Assembly (NCBI RefSeq): GCF_012273655.1 | Contig: NZ_JAAWWP010000007.1 | Coordinates: forward strand, 124,001 to 188,000 | Length of the DNA: 64,000 bases | Direction: 5' to 3' | Source of the DNA: Streptomyces physcomitrii | GTDB lineage: Bacteria > Actinomycetota > Actinomycetes > Streptomycetales > Streptomycetaceae | The notes under the pieces: model-generated | What the model was told of the DNA's origin: nothing | Databases searched by the model: none | What the model saw: only the letters and a program-made list of their open reading frames with translations | Translations under genes and position numbers: made by a program | Shown here: positions 53,902-62,157 of the stretch, piece by piece | How positions within the stretch are numbered: position 1 is the stretch's first letter | How the letters are laid out: each line of letters starts with the position of its first letter

Positions 53902-54468
53902 CTACGAGACCGAGCCGACCAGTTGGCGCAGCTCGACCGCCACCTCGTCCAGGGGCTCGGTGGAGCGGACGGCGATGCTCAGCACCATCGCGCCCTCGAT
54001 CGCCGAGACGAGCAGGAAGGCGAGCGAGCGGGCGCGGGCCGCCGGGTGACCCCGCTCGGTCAGCCCCTCGGCGATCGCCTCGCACCAGGAGGCGAAGGTC
54101 GCCCCCGCGTGCTCGCGTGCCTCGGGCACGGTCCGGCCCGAGAGCGCGCCCGCGGCCACCGGGCACCCGGCGTCGAAGTCGCTCGCGAGCAGCCCGGCGC
54201 GGACGGTGGCGGCCAGGTCCTCGACGGCCTCGCCCAGGTCGGGGGCGTGGGCGACCGCCGCCCTGAGCGCGGCCGACATCGCGGCCCCGGCCCTGCGGGC
54301 GGACTCGGCCAGCAACTCCTCGCGCCCGCCGGGGAAGTTGACGTAGAGGGAGCGCCGCGCGACACCGCTCTCCTCCAGGAGGTCGGAGACCGTCGTCCCG
54401 GCCACCCCCTTCGTCCTGATCAGCTCGATCGCGCACGCGATCAGCCGCTCGCGGACCGAATCCGCCAC
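53902..54468 (-). CDS. TetR-family transcriptional regulator
   Basis: The 188-residue protein has an N-terminal HTH (RLIACAIELIRTKGVAGTTVSDLLEESGVARRSLYVNFP split by turns, residues about 9-48) and a C-terminal TetR ligand domain (AAGALSGRTVPEAREHAGAT). The GTG at 54468 has GGGAGG at good spacing; the GTG 15 bp upstream is alternative. It diverges from an Old Yellow Enzyme gene with a palindromic operator between them (54493-54508), the arrangement of nemR-nemA in E. coli. Confidence 0.9.
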   Translation of the reverse strand: MADSVRERLIACAIELIRTKGVAGTTVSDLLEESGVARRSLYVNFPGGREELLAESARRAGAAMSAALRAAVAHAPDLGEAVEDLAATVRAGLLASDFDAGCPVAAGALSGRTVPEAREHAGATFASWCEAIAEGLTERGHPAARARSLAFLLVSAIEGAMVLSIAVRSTEPLDEVAVELRQLVGSVS

Positions 54469-54492
54469 TGTCGCCTCCCTCACACTCCCTGG

Positions 54493-54508
54493 TAGACCAA
54501 ACAGTCTC
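54493..54508. promoter_or_regulatory. NemR-box-like operator
   Basis: TAGACCAAACAGTCTC resembles, from memory, the E. coli NemR box TAGACCGATCGGTCTA; AGAC/GTCT form the inverted half sites. It lies 25 bp upstream of the TetR start and 83 bp before the reductase start. Confidence 0.5.
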
Positions 54509-54590
54509 CTGATATACCTGCCAGTATACCTGGTGATCAGGACCTGCCGGGCCGAAAAGCGCCATGGCCGACCTGTGGAGGGGTTTCACG

Positions 54591-56009
54591 GTGCGTGAGA
54601 AGGCGGAACAGCAGAGGAAGTACGCGACCGAATCGGCCGGTGCGGAGAATTCCGTCGAGGCGGCGGACGGGACGGGTACGGAGGGAATTGCTTCCGGGCC
54701 GGGTGAGGGAGGGAAGGGGAATTCTGATGGACCCGGGCGAGGGCATATCGAGAACCCCGGCCGGGAATCCGCCGCGATTCCGGACCTGCTCCGCGAGCCC
54801 TTCACCCTGCCCAATGGATTCGTCCTCCCCAACCGCCTGGCGAAGGCCGCCCTGAGCGAGGGCCTCGCAGACCGCGACCACGCGCCGGGGGACCGGATCA
54901 AGAGCCTCTACCGGCGGTGGGCCGGCAGCGGCATGGGGCTGTCGATCACCGGCAATGTCATGGTCGACTCCCGGGCCATCGGTGAGCCCGGCAATGTGGT
55001 CGTCGAGGACGAGCGGCACCTCGGCCACCTCACCGAGTGGGCCCGCCTCGCCAAGTCCGGCGGGAGCAAGGTCTTCGTGCAGATCAACCACCCCGGCCGC
55101 CAGGCACCCCGCACCCTGACCGCCCGTCCGGTAGCCCCCTCCGCGGTCGCCTCGCCCGGCACCGCGGGCATGTTCGCCGAGCCCCGAGCCCTGACCCACG
55201 ACGAGGTCGGCGAGATCATCCGCCGCTTCGCCCGCACCGCGCGCACCGTGCTGCGGGCGGGCTTCGACGGCGTGCAGATCCACGGCGCGCACGGCTATCT
55301 GGTGAGCCAGTTCCTCTCGCCGCTGGCCAATCTGCGCACCGACGACTGGGGCGGCACCCCCGAGAAGCGGCGCCGCTTCCTCCTCGAACTCGTCCGGGCC
55401 GTCCGCGCCGAGACCGGCGCCGGCACCCCGCTCGCCGTCAAGCTCAACTCGGCGGACTTCCAGCGCGGCGGCTTCGGCGAGGAGGAGTCGGTGGAGGTCG
55501 TGCACGCCCTCGCCGCCGAGGGCATCGACCTCCTGGAGATCTCGGGCGGCACCTACGGATCCGCCGCCATGCTGGGCGTGGACCCCAGCCTCAAGGAGAG
55601 CACCCGCAGGCGCGAGGCGTACTTCCTCTCCTACGCCGAACGCGTCCGCGCCGAACTGCCTGGCCTGCCGCTCATGCTCACCGGGGGCTTCCGCACCCTG
55701 GACGCCATGGCGGACGCCGTCCGCGGCGGGGCCGTCGACCTGGTCGGACTCGGCCGCCCGCTCACCGTCGAGCCGGACATCCCGCGGGAACTCCTCGCCG
55801 GGAATTCCGACCGCAGCATCGTCAACCCCAAACGCAGCGGAATCCGGCTGCTCGACAACCTGACCGAACTCGTCTACTACTCCGTGCAGATGCGGCGTAT
55901 GGGGCAGGGAAAGGAACCGGCGCCCCGGCGCCATCCCGCGCTCAATGTCGCGCAATTCCTCGTGCACAACGGAGTCGACAGCGTCCGGCTGCCCAAGCGT
56001 GGCCGGTAG
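54591..56009 (+). CDS. NADH:flavin oxidoreductase (Old Yellow Enzyme family)
   Basis: The 472-residue protein has a 60-residue Gly/Glu-rich N-terminal extension and then an OYE barrel: LPNRLAKAALSEGLAD, FVQINHPGRQAP, GFDGVQIHGAHGYLVSQFLS, DDWGGTPEKRRRF and LMLTGGFRTLDAM, with GAVDLVGLGRPLTVEPD at the C-terminus. These FMN enzymes reduce activated alkenes and electrophiles. The GTG at 54591 follows GGAGGGG; the ATG at 54564 lacks a ribosome-binding site. The enoyl-CoA hydratase gene follows after 145 bp. Confidence 0.92.
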   Translation: MREKAEQQRKYATESAGAENSVEAADGTGTEGIASGPGEGGKGNSDGPGRGHIENPGRESAAIPDLLREPFTLPNGFVLPNRLAKAALSEGLADRDHAPGDRIKSLYRRWAGSGMGLSITGNVMVDSRAIGEPGNVVVEDERHLGHLTEWARLAKSGGSKVFVQINHPGRQAPRTLTARPVAPSAVASPGTAGMFAEPRALTHDEVGEIIRRFARTARTVLRAGFDGVQIHGAHGYLVSQFLSPLANLRTDDWGGTPEKRRRFLLELVRAVRAETGAGTPLAVKLNSADFQRGGFGEEESVEVVHALAAEGIDLLEISGGTYGSAAMLGVDPSLKESTRRREAYFLSYAERVRAELPGLPLMLTGGFRTLDAMADAVRGGAVDLVGLGRPLTVEPDIPRELLAGNSDRSIVNPKRSGIRLLDNLTELVYYSVQMRRMGQGKEPAPRRHPALNVAQFLVHNGVDSVRLPKRGR

Positions 56010-56154
56010 CGGAGATCTCCGACCACCGGACGGCTGAATTCCCGTAGCGCCGAATTGTTCCCGAACCGTCTCCCAAAAGGTGCCGAACAGCCCGCGAAGC
56101 CGTACGGAACGGAAGAGGCCGGCACCCCCGCACGACCGCCCCCTGGAGGAGCCC

Positions 56155-56943
56155 ATGACCGACGCCACACCCCCCGAGACCCTCACCCTCGAACGCGACG
56201 GGCACGTCCTGCTGATCGGGCTGAACCGGCCCGCCAAGCGCAACGCCTTCAACCGCCTCATGCTCGCCGAACTCTCCCGCGCCTACGCCCTGTTGGAGTC
56301 CGACGAGGAGCTGCGCTGCGGGGTGCTCTTCGCCCACGGCGAGCACTTCACCAGCGGTCTCGACCTCGTCGACGTCGCCCCCCTGCTCTCGGCCGGGGAG
56401 AGCCCCTTCCCGCCCGAGGGGCGCGACCCCTGGCGGCTGGACGGCGAGTGGACCACGCCGGTGGTCGCCGCCGCGCAGGGCCGGATCCTGACCCTGGGCA
56501 TCGAGCTGCTGCTCGCCGCCGACATCCGGGTCGCCGCGCCCGGCAGCCTCTTCGGCCAGCTGGAGGTGCGGCGCGGCATCTACCCCTTCGGCGGCGCGAC
56601 CCTGCGCTTCCCGCGCGAGGCCGGCTGGGGCAACGCCATGCGGTGGCTGCTCACCGGGGACGAGTTCGACGCGGCGGAGGCGCTGCGGATCGGCCTGGTC
56701 CAGGAGATCGACGCGGACCCCCTCGACCGGGCCCGCCGGATCGCGCGGACCATCGCGGACAAGGCCGCCCCGCTCGGCGTACGGGCCACCCTCGCCAGCG
56801 CACACCGGGCCCGGCGCCTGGGCGACGAGGCGGCGGCCGAGCGGCTCGCCCCCGATGTGGTCGCCCTCTTCGGCTCCGCTGACGGAGCCGAGGGCGTGCG
56901 CTCCTTCGTCGAGCGCCGCGAGGCGGTCTTCACCGGCCGCTGA
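56155..56943 (+). CDS. Enoyl-CoA hydratase/isomerase family protein
   Basis: The 262-residue crotonase-fold protein has LNRPAKRNAFNRLML, the oxyanion-hole region GEHFTSGLDLVDVAPLL, AAQGRILTLGIELLLAADI and FGQLEVRRGIYPFGGATLRF. It hydrates or isomerises acyl-CoA esters. The two acidic catalytic positions are not obvious, so the exact reaction is open. The ATG at 56155 follows GGAGG. A 23-bp duplication and a terminator follow it. Confidence 0.9.
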   Translation: MTDATPPETLTLERDGHVLLIGLNRPAKRNAFNRLMLAELSRAYALLESDEELRCGVLFAHGEHFTSGLDLVDVAPLLSAGESPFPPEGRDPWRLDGEWTTPVVAAAQGRILTLGIELLLAADIRVAAPGSLFGQLEVRRGIYPFGGATLRFPREAGWGNAMRWLLTGDEFDAAEALRIGLVQEIDADPLDRARRIARTIADKAAPLGVRATLASAHRARRLGDEAAAERLAPDVVALFGSADGAEGVRSFVERREAVFTGR

Positions 56944-56946
56944 CCG

Positions 56947-56993
56947 GAACCTCGCAAGGACGCCGACAGCGAACCTCGCAAGGACGCCGACAG
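56947..56993. repeat. 23-bp direct repeat
   Basis: GAACCTCGCAAGGACGCCGACAG occurs twice (56947-56969, 56971-56993) one base apart, beginning 3 bp after the hydratase stop and ending at the terminator stem. Confidence 0.9.
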
Positions 56994-57031
56994 TGAAGGA
57001 CCGGGCACCCCCGAGGGCGCCCGGTCCTTCA
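56994..57031. terminator. Strong hairpin terminator
   Basis: TGAAGGACCGGGC and GCCCGGTCCTTCA form a perfect 13-bp stem with a 12-nt loop between the convergent hydratase and pepP genes. Confidence 0.9.
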
Positions 57032-57082
57032 CCGGTTCCGCGGCCGACGGCCCCTGCCGGGACCGGGCCGTCCGGCGGCCGC

Positions 57083-57169
57083 GCTCGCTCAGCCGCCGAA
57101 CCGGCCGTACCCGCTCAGCCGCCGAACCGGCCGTGCCCGCTCAGCGGCCGAACCGACCGCGCTCGCTCA
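57083..57169. repeat. About 26-bp tandem repeats ending at the pepP stop
   Basis: CGCTCAGCCGCCGAACCGGCCGT-like units recur three times, with a partial fourth copy that contains the pepP stop (57167-57169). Each copy carries TCAGC, the stop-codon context of pepP. Confidence 0.85.
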
Positions 57170-58621
57170 GCCCTTGAGCTTCGCCATCCACAGCTCGACC
57201 TCGTCCGAGCGGCGCGGGAGTCCGGCGGAGAGGTTCCGGTTGCCGTCCTCGGTGACCAGGATGTCGTCCTCGATCCGGACGCCGATGCCGCGGTACTCCT
57301 CCGGCACCGTCAGGTCGTCGGCCTGGAAGTACAGGCCGGGCTCGACGGTCAGGCACATGCCCGGCTCCAGGGTGCCGTCCACATAGGTCTCGGTGCGGGC
57401 GACGGCGCAGTCGTGCACGTCGAGGCCGAGCATGTGGCCGGTGCCGTGCAGGGTCCAGCGGCGCTGGAGGCCCAGCTCCAGGACGCGTGCGACCGGGCCC
57501 TCGACCAGGCCCCACTCGACCAGCTTCTCGGCGAGCACCCGCTGCGAGGCGTCGTGGAAGTCGCGGTACTTGCCGCCCGGCTGCACCGCCGCGATCCCGG
57601 CCTCCTGCGCCTCGTAGACCGCGTCGTAGACCTTCCTCTGGATCTCGTCGAAGCGGCCGCTGATCGGCAGGGTCCGGGTGACGTCGGCGGTGTAGAGGCT
57701 GTGGGTCTCCACCCCAGCGTCCAGGAGCAGGAGGTCGCCGGAGCGGACCGGGCCGTCGTTGCGCACCCAGTGCAGGGTGCAGGCGTGGGCGCCGGCCGCG
57801 CAGATGGAGCCATAGCCGATGTCGTTGCCCTCGACGCGGGCGCGCAGGAAGAAGGTGCCCTCGATATAGCGCTCGCTGGTGGCCTCGGCCTTGTCGAGGA
57901 CCTTCACCACGTCCTCGAAGCCGCGCACCGTGGAGTCGACGGCCTTCTGCAGCTCGCCGACCTCGAACTCGTCCTTGACCAGGCGGGCCTCGGAGAGGAA
58001 GACCCGCAGCTCCTCGTCGCGCTCGGCGGTCACCTTGTCGGTGAGGGCCGCCTCGATCCCGGCGTCGTGGCCGCGCACCACGCGGACCGGGCCGGTGGCC
58101 TCCGCCAGCCGCCCGGTCAGTTCGCGGACGTCGTCGGCGGGGATGCCGTACCGCTTCCCGGCCTCGGTGAGGGAGTGGCGGCGGCCCACCCACAGCTCGC
58201 CCTGGCCGTCCAGCCAGAACTCGCCGTTCTCCCGGTCGGAGCGGGGCAGCAGATAGAGCGTGGCCCGGTGGCCGTCCCGCTCCGGCTCCAGGACCAGGAC
58301 GCCGTCCTCGGTCTGGTTGCCGGTGAGGTAGGCGTACTCGACCGAGGCGCGGAAGGGGTACTCGGTGTCGTTGGAGCGGGTCTTCAGGTTGCCCGCCGGG
58401 ACGACCAGGCGCTCGCCGGGGAAGCGCGCCGAGAGCGCGGCGCGGCGCCGGGCGGTGTGGCCGGCCTGGGCGATCGGCTCCAGGGCGTACTGCTCGGTGT
58501 CGGCCCAGCCGGACCGCATGTTCTCCGCAAGCTCGTCGGAGACACCCGGGTACAGGCCGTTCTTGCGCTGCTTGATCGGCTCTTCTTCCTCCGGGGTCTC
58601 CGGGGTGAGCTCGTCCGCCAC
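57167..58621 (-). CDS. pepP: Xaa-Pro aminopeptidase
   Basis: The 484-residue protein has an N-terminal AMP_N domain (RRAALSARFPGERLVVPAGN, EYAYLTGNQTEDGVLVL) and a pita-bread metallopeptidase with LLLDAGVETHSLYTADVTRT (two metal Asp), LHGTGHMLGLDVHD (His), LTVEPGLYFQ (Glu) and GVRIEDDILVT (Glu). It removes N-terminal residues next to proline. The GTG at 58621 follows GAGGAGGACGACC. Its terminator region is shared with the hydratase gene. Confidence 0.95.
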   Translation of the reverse strand: MADELTPETPEEEEPIKQRKNGLYPGVSDELAENMRSGWADTEQYALEPIAQAGHTARRRAALSARFPGERLVVPAGNLKTRSNDTEYPFRASVEYAYLTGNQTEDGVLVLEPERDGHRATLYLLPRSDRENGEFWLDGQGELWVGRRHSLTEAGKRYGIPADDVRELTGRLAEATGPVRVVRGHDAGIEAALTDKVTAERDEELRVFLSEARLVKDEFEVGELQKAVDSTVRGFEDVVKVLDKAEATSERYIEGTFFLRARVEGNDIGYGSICAAGAHACTLHWVRNDGPVRSGDLLLLDAGVETHSLYTADVTRTLPISGRFDEIQRKVYDAVYEAQEAGIAAVQPGGKYRDFHDASQRVLAEKLVEWGLVEGPVARVLELGLQRRWTLHGTGHMLGLDVHDCAVARTETYVDGTLEPGMCLTVEPGLYFQADDLTVPEEYRGIGVRIEDDILVTEDGNRNLSAGLPRRSDEVELWMAKLKG

Positions 58622-58732
58622 GGTCGTCCTCCTCTGTACGGCATATGACCACCTCCATCGTACGGGCGTACGGAAGGGCCTCGATCCGTATATATGCGGA
58701 GGTGCGGGGCGGCTGCCGGGACAGGGGAGCGG

Positions 58733-60127
58733 TCAGGCGAAGCGGGCCGCGAGGAGCACCACGTCCTCCTCGCTCTCCGCCCGGTCGAGACCGTCCGGCA
58801 GCATCGTGCGCAGCACATGGTCCGCCAGCGCCTCCGGGTCCTCGCGCACCGCGCGCGCCGCCCCCGAGGCGGCGGCGTGGAGCTTGGCGAAGGCGCGGTC
58901 CATGGGCTCGCCGGTGCGGTGCAGCAGCCCGTCGGTGTAGAGCAGCAGGGTCTCGCCCGGCTCGGTGGAGACCTCCACGCTCGGCGCCTCCCAGCAGGCC
59001 AGCATGCCGAGCGGCGCGGAGACCGAGGTCTCCACGAACTCGGTGCGCTCGGCCCCGACCAGGAGCGGCGGGCTGTGCCCGGCCCCGGCCAGGGTGATCC
59101 GGCGCAGGGCGGGCTCGCAGAAGGCGAAGAGGGCGGTCGCGCTGCGCGCGGGCTCGGTCAGCCGCAGCAGCAGTTCGAGGTCGGACAGGACCGCGACCGG
59201 GTCCTCGCCCTCCAGGACGGCGTACGCCCGCAGCGAGGCGCGCAGCCGCCCCATCGCGGCCACCGCGCTCGGCCCGGAGCCGGTCACCGAGCCGACCGCG
59301 AGTCCGAGGGCGCCCTCCGGCAGCGGCAGCGCGTCGTACCAGTCCCCGCCGCCGCGCTCGCAGGTGCGGTGCCGCGCGGCGAGCTGCACCGAGGCGACCC
59401 GGGGCAGCCGGGGCGGCAGCAGCTCCTCGGCGAGGGTGGCGGCGGTGGCGCGGGCATGGTCGAGTTCGCGCAGCCGGGCGAGGTGCTCGGTGGCCTGGCG
59501 TACGTAGAGGCCGATGAGGTGGCGCTGCCGCTCGGAGGGTTCGGCGGGCTCGTCGTAGAGCCAGACCGCGGCGCCCACCCGGCCGGCCTCGGCGCTCTCC
59601 AGCGGGAGCGCGTAGCTGGCGGCGTAGCCGAGGCGGGCGGCGACCTCCCGGTGGCGGGGGTCGAGGTCGTCCTCGGAGAGCAGGTCGGGGTGGGTGATCT
59701 CGCGGGCGGTGCCGCTCTGGTCGGCGGGCGCGTCCAGGAGGCGCCCGTAGGAGGTCGCGCTGCGCGGCACGGTCTCGATGTGCCCGAGGTCGGCGCGGCC
59801 GAGTCCGAGTCCGACCGTGGTCTCGGTGCCGTCGCCCGGCTCGACCACGATCAGCGCGCGCCGGGCGCCGACCAGCAGCGCGCCCGCCCGCAGCACCTCG
59901 TGCAGGGCGGTGTCGAGGGTGCCGGTGCGGGCGAGGTCCTCGGTGAGGTCGTGCAGCGTGGTCAGGTCGGAGACCCAGCCGGCCAGCTGGTCCTGGAGCG
60001 CCTCGGCGGGGGCGGCGGGGGACTCCCCGCCCGGGGAGTTCGCGGGCCCCGGAGGCTCCGGAGTGTGAGACGGGGCGGGAACGGTGGGGTCGATTCCGGC
60101 CACTTTCGGCGGGCGAGGGGTGTTCAT
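58733..60127 (-). CDS. GAF-PP2C (SpoIIE-type) serine phosphatase
   Basis: The 464-residue protein has a Pro-rich start, a GAF domain (about 50-215, LTTLHDLTEDLARTGTLDTA) and a C-terminal SpoIIE/RsbU phosphatase with ELLPPRLPRVASVQLAARHR, RGGGDWYDALPL (metal Asp), GSVTGSGPSAVAAMGRLR, AGAGHSPPLL and LLLYTDGLLHRTGEPMD. It probably dephosphorylates an anti-anti-sigma factor, opposite to RsbW-like kinases such as those at 52755 and 63296. The ATG at 60127 is clear. Upstream is a 642-bp gap. Confidence 0.93.
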   Translation of the reverse strand: MNTPRPPKVAGIDPTVPAPSHTPEPPGPANSPGGESPAAPAEALQDQLAGWVSDLTTLHDLTEDLARTGTLDTALHEVLRAGALLVGARRALIVVEPGDGTETTVGLGLGRADLGHIETVPRSATSYGRLLDAPADQSGTAREITHPDLLSEDDLDPRHREVAARLGYAASYALPLESAEAGRVGAAVWLYDEPAEPSERQRHLIGLYVRQATEHLARLRELDHARATAATLAEELLPPRLPRVASVQLAARHRTCERGGGDWYDALPLPEGALGLAVGSVTGSGPSAVAAMGRLRASLRAYAVLEGEDPVAVLSDLELLLRLTEPARSATALFAFCEPALRRITLAGAGHSPPLLVGAERTEFVETSVSAPLGMLACWEAPSVEVSTEPGETLLLYTDGLLHRTGEPMDRAFAKLHAAASGAARAVREDPEALADHVLRTMLPDGLDRAESEEDVVLLAARFA

Positions 60128-60769
60128 GGCATCGGGCCTTCCGGCCAGTGCGTTCTGCGCGAAAACATCGCAAACCCCCTGACTTTCTGCGCCGGCGGCA
60201 GTGCCTCCAGATGTACACGCACCGAAGAGCGGATGTCCAGCATCGTCCTGCGAGGATTCCCGGTGTCCACGGGGGCGCTGGCGGCGACTTCAACTTGACT
60301 GAAAAATGCCGGAGGTAACGGCATATTGGGGTCGACTGGGACCGCTCGACGGAGCGTCACAGCGGTCGGGATGGGTACGTAATCGATGTGAGTCAGGGGC
60401 AGTTGGCCTACCCCGGAACCTGATGGCCCCGCCGGGCGTCCTAGTCGGCGAAGGCCGGGTCCCCATCCTCCGTGGCTCAGACTCCAGGCACTACGCGGGA
60501 CGGCAATTCGCCAGGCATCGCCACCCCCGCGCCAGGCCCGTGCTCGATCGGTAGCGGTGCCAGAGGGCAAGCGGCGCCCGATCGGAACCAGCAGGGACGT
60601 GGCCGAGATGCCGCCCCAGGGGCCCCCGCCAGGCGGGCCCGGGGCGTGACGCGCCAGTACGTACGCACAGTGCACGGTCCGGCTCCTTTGTGTGAAGTGG
60701 TCCGCAGCGTTCTCCAGCGGTCGATGTTCTTGGTTCTTGCCAGCGGTCAACGGAAGGGAACGAGCGCTC
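60128..60769. other. 642-bp gap between the PP2C phosphatase and primase-like genes
   Basis: This divergent region has a moderately AT-rich part (60160-60400) and no ORF with a ribosome-binding site. It presumably holds both promoters. No operator or structured RNA was recognised. Confidence 0.5.
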
Positions 60770-61444
60770 ATGCGTGAGATCCGCGAGATCCTCCAGAGGC
60801 GATGCAGGCACCTGTTCCGCCGGCTCTCCCGGCGCCCCGACGCGCGCGGCGCGGCCGTCTTCTACGCGAGCGCCTGGCAGTGGCCGGTACTCCCGGGCGC
60901 TGGCTGCCGGGAGCGCGACTCCCGCTGCTGCTCCTGTCCCGACCCGGACTGCGCGGTACCCGGCGCGCACCCCTTCGAGCCGGGACTCCTCGCGGCCACC
61001 ACCGACGAGCGCATGGTGCGCTGGTGGTGGACGCGGCGCCCCTCGGCCCCGGTGCTGCTCGCCACCGGCGGCCGCGCGCCCTGCGCGGTCAGCCTCCCGG
61101 CGCCGGAGGGGGCGCGTGCCCTCGCCGCCCTCGACGCGAGGCAGATGCGCCTCGGCCCCGTGCTCGCCACCCCGGAGCGGGTGACCTTCCTGGTGGCCCC
61201 GTACACCCTGCCCCGCCTCGGCGAGCTGCTCTACGCCAAGGACCATGTGCCGGGCTCGCTGCGCTTCCACGGCGAGGGCGGCTATGTCGCGCTGCCGCCC
61301 TCGGAGACCGGCGCGGGCCCGGTCCGCTGGGAGCGCGCCCCGCTGCCCGGGTCCAGCACGCCCTGGCTGCCCGATGTCGAGGCCCTCGCGGACGTCCTGG
61401 TGGACACCCTGACCCGTACCGGTCTCAACCCCTCGGAGTTCTGA
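60770..61444 (+). CDS. Primase-polymerase (Prim-Pol) domain-like protein, probably inactive
   Basis: The 224-residue protein follows the bacterial Prim-Pol pattern: AVFYASAWQWPVLPGAGC, a Cys-rich insert (CCSCPDPDCAVPGAHP), LLAATTDERMVRWWWTRRPS, VLLATGG and FHGEGGYVALPPSETG. The Asp-X-Asp pair after the ATGG strand and the conserved His of the catalytic core are absent (ATGGRAPCAVSLPAPEG). It may be a structural or regulatory derivative. The ATG at 60770 is preceded by GGAAGGGAACGAG. Confidence 0.75.
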   Translation: MREIREILQRRCRHLFRRLSRRPDARGAAVFYASAWQWPVLPGAGCRERDSRCCSCPDPDCAVPGAHPFEPGLLAATTDERMVRWWWTRRPSAPVLLATGGRAPCAVSLPAPEGARALAALDARQMRLGPVLATPERVTFLVAPYTLPRLGELLYAKDHVPGSLRFHGEGGYVALPPSETGAGPVRWERAPLPGSSTPWLPDVEALADVLVDTLTRTGLNPSEF

Positions 61445-61509
61445 AGCGGCCCGTCCCGGCCCGGGGCGGTCCCTCTTTCCGCGGTCGCCCGCCGTTCTGA
61501 AGCGGCCCG
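61438..61509. repeat. 16-bp direct repeat containing the primase-like stop codon
   Basis: GTTCTGAAGCGGCCCG occurs at 61438-61453 (with the real stop TGA at 61442-61444) and again at 61494-61509, followed in both cases by GGCCCGGG-rich sequence. Confidence 0.8.
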
Positions 61510-61903
61510 CGCGGGCCCGGGCGGCGCGTCGATGTGCGGCGGCGCCTGGCGCCGAGCCCACGCGCCGGAGCGTGCGCCAGGGGCGTGCGCGGGGCGGGGG
61601 AAACGTACCTCGCGTACGCCTCTGGGGGTGCTGCGGCGGACTGGCCGCTGCGGAGGTGAATTCAGGTAAGCCACCGCTTATGCGGCTTCTTCTGCGTACT
61701 CAGGTGCGCGTACGCGTACGCAAGTTCCCGCACCGCACCGTGTATACGGCCACGAAAGCGTTTTCCGGCCAGGGGGCCCTATGCGCCGCTCGGGTGTTCG
61801 GCGGGGCGGTGCGGCCCCGGCTGCCAACTCGGCGCAGGCCGGGGGGCTTTGGGCGGGGCGGGAGGCGGCGGAACGGGTCCGTCCGCGGGCGCCAATGGAA
61901 AGA

Positions 61904-61941
61904 CCCGGTTGCTGGCGACGGGGGATGCACCAGCAACCGGG
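61904..61941. terminator. Hairpin in the gap before the SEC-C gene
   Basis: CCCGGTTGCTGG and CCAGCAACCGGG form a perfect 12-bp stem with a 14-nt loop; a second small stem TCCTTG/CAAGGA follows. The hairpin lies about 460 bp after the primase-like stop and about 220 bp before the convergent SEC-C gene stop. The rest of 61445-62157 has no clear gene. Confidence 0.6.
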
Positions 61942-62157
61942 CTCCTTGAACGGTAACAAGGAATCGGGGTTCTGCAAATTCGAAGACGGTTATTTGTCTG
62001 CTGATTTACCTGCGGAGACAGGCAGTTGTGACGCGAGTCACCCGGGGAGCGTGTCCGAATGCCGGGCAGTCCTTTCCGGCGACCGTACCGGCACCCTTTT
62101 CCGGCGCCCCTCCTCGCGCACTCCCCGGCTCGGCCCGCCCTCTCCCGTCCCCCCGGC

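Noticed and set aside
54511..54545. Direct repeats GATATACCTG/AGTATACCTG as the TetR operator
   Set aside because: Half sites are direct rather than inverted; the TAGACC palindrome at 54493 is a better operator candidate.
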